Source of the DNA: Tetmemena sp. SeJ-2015 | Taxonomy: Eukaryota; Ciliophora; Spirotrichea; Sporadotrichida; Oxytrichidae | Reading direction: 5' to 3' | DNA: 64,000 nucleotides | NCBI GenBank assembly: GCA_027382625.1 | Contig: JAJKFJ010021044.1 | Span: forward strand, 62,001-126,000 | The notes under the pieces: generated by a model | What the model saw: the letters and a program-made list of their open reading frames with translations, nothing else | Database searches by the model: none | Told to the model about the DNA's origin: nothing | Part shown: piece after piece, positions 61,123 to 64,000 of the stretch | Layout of the letters: each line of letters opens with the position of its first letter | How positions within the stretch are numbered: the stretch's first letter is position 1 | Made by a program: the position numbers and the translations under genes

Positions 61123-63589
61123 ATGAGCTACAACTATCAAGGCTTGAGTACCTACAAGAGCGGCGGAGGCTACAACTCTCAGAAATGGAAGCACAATTCA
61201 GATGATCGCCCAAGCAACTATCCTCACAAGTCTTCTCACAACAATGAAGGCCATTCTTCATCTCACTAAGATCACTCAACTTGGGGGAGACCACCTATAA
61301 TAATTCCCTAATCAAAATGAAAGATCATTATTGTAGGAAGTACAACGATGGCGACGAGTATGAGGGTGCTTCAGATCTTGACCGCTTCAAAGGAGCTTCT
61401 GAGTTGAGCGATCACAGAGCTCAGTTAGTTCTCGACAGAATGGTTCGATGCAACACCCTCACTATCGGAGCTCAGAAGTCGCCAGAGTACTACCTCAAAC
61501 TGATCCGCTTCCACTTCTTGAAGTCTGACGAGCCCATCCTCTCCCTCTAAGCCCTTGGCAGCTCCTGCCAAAACTTGATCTACACTGCTTGCTTGCTGAC
61601 TATGAAGGGCTATGCCAAGTACAAGAGGATCAAGAACGACCACTTGTCTGTACCCATTGCTGACTCAAAGACTGGTGATCACATTTGCCCAATTAATCAA
61701 ATACATTTCATTGTTTTAGATTGCTTAAAATCATTAATTTTTCTCTTCACTGCTTCCTTTTGTGAAAATTAATCAGCCAGCGAGGAGAGAAACCGCTACT
61801 GTAGCTATGAAACTATTGTCTGGGATAGAAACTGGAATATCGCTTCTCACAGTAGCAAACTGAACAACAGGATCCCCATCTGTTCCTTGAGCCACTATGT
61901 AAACTCGTTTGTCAGAGAGCTCGTTTCTTAAATATAAGGTAAAGTTTTCTCCAGCAGCTAAGACTACTTGCTCTTATTGGTAGGAGTTACCCAAAGCATA
62001 CTTCTTGTAGATCAAATAAGCAGCAGCAACAAAATATCGAATGTACATTTCAATGATTAGAATTCTACTCTAATTTCTATAATGATTAAAATTTATGAAA
62101 TAGCCGTACAATTAGACTGCGTACTATTATTAAAATTATGGTGATCACATTGGGCTGATCAAGAAAGTGAGGCTGACTGTGAAGCTGATAAAGAGTGAGA
62201 ACTTCCTCCAACTCATCTCTTAAGAGGAAAAAAGAACGACTGCCCGCCTGGCTCATGACTCCTAGAAGCCCCGCTTCAACTCTACCTATTCAAACGGTAG
62301 GAAGGTCTACAACGATCATCTCTTCTCAGAGGAGAGCAAGGGCGCAAGAACTTTTGGTTCTAGACCTAGCACAAACGCCAGAAGATACAACGACATCGAT
62401 TTCAGTGAGAAGGATCCATCATCCATAAGAGAAGATATCGATCCCTCTCTGGCTCAAGGGTCAGTCCATGACTCTAAGAACAACATCGCTGAAGGCTAGG
62501 ACTAGTTTGAAAACTCTAGCTCCCACATTCAGCAGAGAAACCTCCAAGAGGATTTTGAGAAAGCTCAGTCTCAATCTCAACTCAACCAGGAAGAAGAAGA
62601 TCGTCTTGAAGATGATCTATGTCTAAATTATTTGATCAAAGAGGTCAGAGACTTGCTGATGAGCTTGATGAAGAGGAACTTGATGTCAAGGACCTACAAC
62701 TCTTCCAGTCTAAAGAGGAGTAGAAGGCATCTAACAAGAGAATCATCTACTTGGACGCTGAGGAAGTCAAGAGACAGAAGCTACTTGATGAGTTTGATTT
62801 TGAAGATCCCAACTTTGCAATACAAGAGGAGTCTGACGACGACTCAGACGATCAAGAGGAGTCCAAGAATGAGAAATCTGCAAAGCAGAGTCTTGAAGAC
62901 CCTTTCATCACTGACTCAGCCCTCAAATTGATTTCTGAGAGAGCCCAGATGGACTCTAACCCTCCGAAGATATCTTCTGCTCAGTCTTTCAGATTTTTAC
63001 GAATAAAAAAAATTTGTCTGTCGTTTCTGGAATGGAGCCTTTTTACAATGAGTCTCCAGGTGATGGCACCCAAGATATTCTAGTAGGTCAATCATCTTCT
63101 GACTGGGCCTCGCAAGCTCTCGCTTAAAGTGAGATTGGCATGCATGCTGCTCAAGAACTGGATCATGGGGAGATCATGGATCTTGGAGGCGGAGAAGAAG
63201 GAGAAGATTACTTTGAAGTGGAGCCTCTTTCTTCGGAGTAAGAATCTACCCCAGCTGAGAGACTTATGTTCCTGGGCAACGTTTCCTTGCCTTCCTCAGC
63301 TCAGAATGAGCCACAGATTCCACTTTACTTTATAAGTCACTATTAAATATTGAAATCTTCTATTCCAGAGAAGAAGGGGAACAAGCTCAACGCTGAGATT
63401 GACAGACTGATCGACGATGTGTGGGCCATGAGACCTTTGAGACCTAGAGAGGGTGATCACTCTGAGAACGTCAACAGTGTGAACATGTTGAAGCAAGACT
63501 TCAAGATTGTGGACTTGATGCGCTCTCTCAACATGAATGTCAGTCCTCTGAAGACTGCCGCCAAAGAGAACCAAGCTCCCCTCCTTTGA
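61123..63589 (+). CDS. Alba-domain nucleic-acid-binding protein with acidic tail, six or seven IESs
   Basis: Alba proteins bind RNA or DNA. From ATG 61123: MSYNYQGLSTYKSGGGYNSQ, Gly/Ser/His-rich. After the first IES come HYCRKYNDGDEYEGASDLDR and the Alba core RCNTLTIGAQKSPEYYLKLI, ILSLQALGSSCQNLIYTACL, LTMKGYAKYKRIKNDHLSVP, matching the family order (strand, helix, ALG-xA, helix, strand). Then SETASEERN-like and SYETIVWDRNWNIASHSSKL, VKFSPAAKTTCSYWQELPKA, RLTVKLIKSENFLQLISQ, a basic Ser/Arg/Asn-rich region, and a long acidic tail (DELDEEELDVKDLQLF, FEDPNFAIQEESDDDSDDQE), ending TAAKENQAPLL and TGA 63587-63589. Straight reading gives several frameshifts; deletion at seven direct repeats gives one frame of about 704-706 codons. 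The break at 61665-61776 could instead be a GT-AG intron. Confidence 0.8.
61268..61320. other. IES candidate, 53 bp, pointer AAGATCA
   Basis: AAGATCA at 61268-61274 and 61321-61327. Deletion joins SSHQDHYCRKYND in frame. Read straight through, the frame meets TGA at about 61318-61320. Confidence 0.88.
61665..61772. other. IES (108 bp, pointer TCA) or GT-AG intron (102 bp)
   Basis: TCA at 61665-61667 and 61773-61775 allow a join giving IADSASEERN. Alternatively GTGATC at 61675 to AATCAG at 61776 is a GT-AG intron giving IADSKTASEERN. Both keep the frame, so the sequence cannot decide between them. Confidence 0.6.
61904..61919. other. IES candidate, 16 bp, pointer CTCGTTT
   Basis: CTCGTTT at 61904-61910 and 61920-61926. 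Deleting 16 bp joins HYVNSF to LKYKVKFSPAAK in frame; without it the downstream coding text is in the wrong frame. Far too short for an intron of this genome. Confidence 0.85.
62043..62120. other. IES candidate, 78 bp, pointer GTAC
   Basis: GTAC at 62043-62046 and 62121-62124. Deletion joins TKYRMY to YYQNYGDHIGLIKK in frame. A further GTAC at about 62106 is a competing pointer, but it gives a worse protein. Confidence 0.7.
62613..62632. other. IES candidate, 20 bp, pointer TGATC
   Basis: TGATC at 62613-62617 and 62633-62637. Deleting 20 bp joins DRLEDD to QRGQRLADELDEEELD in frame, so the ATG at 62618 is not a separate gene start. Confidence 0.85.
62984..63015. other. IES candidate, 32 bp, pointer GTCT
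   Basis: GTCT at 62984-62987 and 63016-63019. Deletion joins KISSAQS to VVSGMEPFYNESPG in frame and removes an AT-rich stretch ending in a run of A. Confidence 0.82.
63317..63361. other. IES candidate, 45 bp, pointer ATTCCA
   Basis: ATTCCA at 63317-63322 and 63362-63367. Deletion joins NEPQIP to EKKGNKLNAEIDRL. The segment is AT-rich and a multiple of 3 with no TGA in frame, so frame alone does not force excision; composition and the 6-bp repeat do. Confidence 0.7.
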
Positions 63590-63702
63590 GTTTTAATTTT
63601 GAATTCCTCATTTTGAGCCTAACTTTAAATCAATTTATAAACTGAAGAAATTTAACATTGACTTCTAATCTTCACACTTCATATTAACACTAAACTATTA
63701 AA

Positions 63703-64000
63703 ATGAGCCCTTATATTTAAGTGATGTATATATTTGCTTTCTCTATGAATACACCGGAGAGGGGAAACTTTTCTCTTTAAAGAACCTGGACGACATTCTG
63801 ATGAGCAGATTGGAAAAGAACAAAGATGAGAACAAACTCTCCTACTTGTACAAAAGCTACAGAAGACTCGAGTCTCACCTCTACGTTAAGGAGAAAATAG
63901 TAGAGCCCGAATAAGTTGCAGAGGCCAAGGAGCAAATTGTGTCTTACTTCAACACGTGTATCATGCTTCCAGAGACTTTCAATTTGACTAACAACATTGA
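63703..64000 (+). CDS. Start of a possible UFD2/UBE4-like ubiquitin chain elongation factor (truncated by window end)
   Basis: ATG 63703 followed by a 17-bp IES gives MSPYICFLYEYTGEGKLFSL, then NLDDILMSRLEKNKDENKLS, YLYKSYRRLESHLYVKEKIV and QIVSYFNTCIMLPETF at the window edge. The pattern of an L-S-L/L-D-D-x-L-x-x-R-L start, a YLxxSYxRLE helix, and a helix ending in a proline-containing loop resembles the N-terminal part of the Ufd2p core domain of E4 enzymes. The diagnostic C-terminal U-box is outside the window, so the call is tentative. The start codon is well placed and AAA-preceded, as in neighbouring genes. Confidence 0.45.
63712..63728. other. IES candidate, 17 bp, pointer TATATTT
   Basis: TATATTT at 63712-63718 and 63729-63735. 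Deletion joins MSPYI to CFLYEYTGEGK in frame. The repeat is AT-only, so chance occurrence is more likely than for the other pointers; the restored start codon is the supporting fact. Confidence 0.7.

Noticed and set aside
62618..63589. Separate gene starting at ATG 62618
   Set aside because: Removal of the 20-bp TGATC-flanked segment fuses it in frame to the upstream Alba-domain gene.
1..64000. Telomere-type repeats, CRISPR arrays, rRNA genes and transposase genes
   Set aside because: None was noticed by eye. tRNA genes were not systematically scanned, so their absence is not claimed.

Overview
The window looks like germline (micronuclear) DNA of a spirotrich, probably hypotrich, ciliate of the Oxytricha/Stylonychia kind. 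The genetic code points there: every recognisable gene is full of in-frame TAA and TAG where glutamine fits, and ends at TGA. The DNA is AT-rich, and introns are short GT-AG introns of about 30-55 bp. Recognisable proteins are also broken by short, non-GT-AG segments flanked by direct repeats of 3-8 bp. Removing one repeat plus the segment restores both the frame and the family motif, which is the signature of internal eliminated sequences (IESs) with pointers. At least one gene (ATG4) is scrambled: its two halves lie on opposite strands and share a 13-bp pointer. I saw no C4A4-type telomere repeats, so this is not a somatic nanochromosome.

Layout. 1-1.6 kb holds no gene but has a long (TA)n tract. 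1.6-2.2 kb is a fragment like the C-terminal domain of a UBR1-type E3 ligase. 4.0-16.1 kb holds a convergent pair, a UBR1-like N-recognin (+) and a RAD3/XPD-superfamily RTEL1/FANCJ-type helicase (-). 16.6-41.5 kb holds a diverged second copy of the same pair in the same order and orientation. It is about twice as long because of insertions, yet its conserved motifs keep the protein sequence through silent changes. Insertions in the second copy include a 714-bp segment with 8-bp direct repeats inside the UBR box, a 1.4-kb near-perfect palindrome whose arms carry a protein-kinase HRDLKPEN fragment, and plus-strand coding-like segments inside the minus-strand helicase.

From 41.8 kb the window is gene-dense: SDF2-like MIR protein (+), OXA1/COX18-like insertase (+), RAD21/REC8 cohesin kleisin (-), Q-rich protein (-), an unclear + region, a large novel protein (+) interrupted by a second palindrome (50.2-51.2 kb), ATG4 C-terminal half (+), a Cys-rich membrane protein (-), ATG4 N-terminal half (-), a small Q-rich protein (-), a trypsin-fold protein lacking the catalytic residues (-), an Alba-domain protein (+) with six or seven IESs, and the start of a possible UFD2/E4-like gene (+).

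The clearest biology here is programmed DNA elimination and unscrambling. The ATG4 triad (Cys on the minus-strand half, Asp and His on the plus-strand half) can only be assembled by inverting one half at the 13-bp pointer and deleting the gene between them. All joins are read by eye from this sequence and were not checked against a somatic genome.
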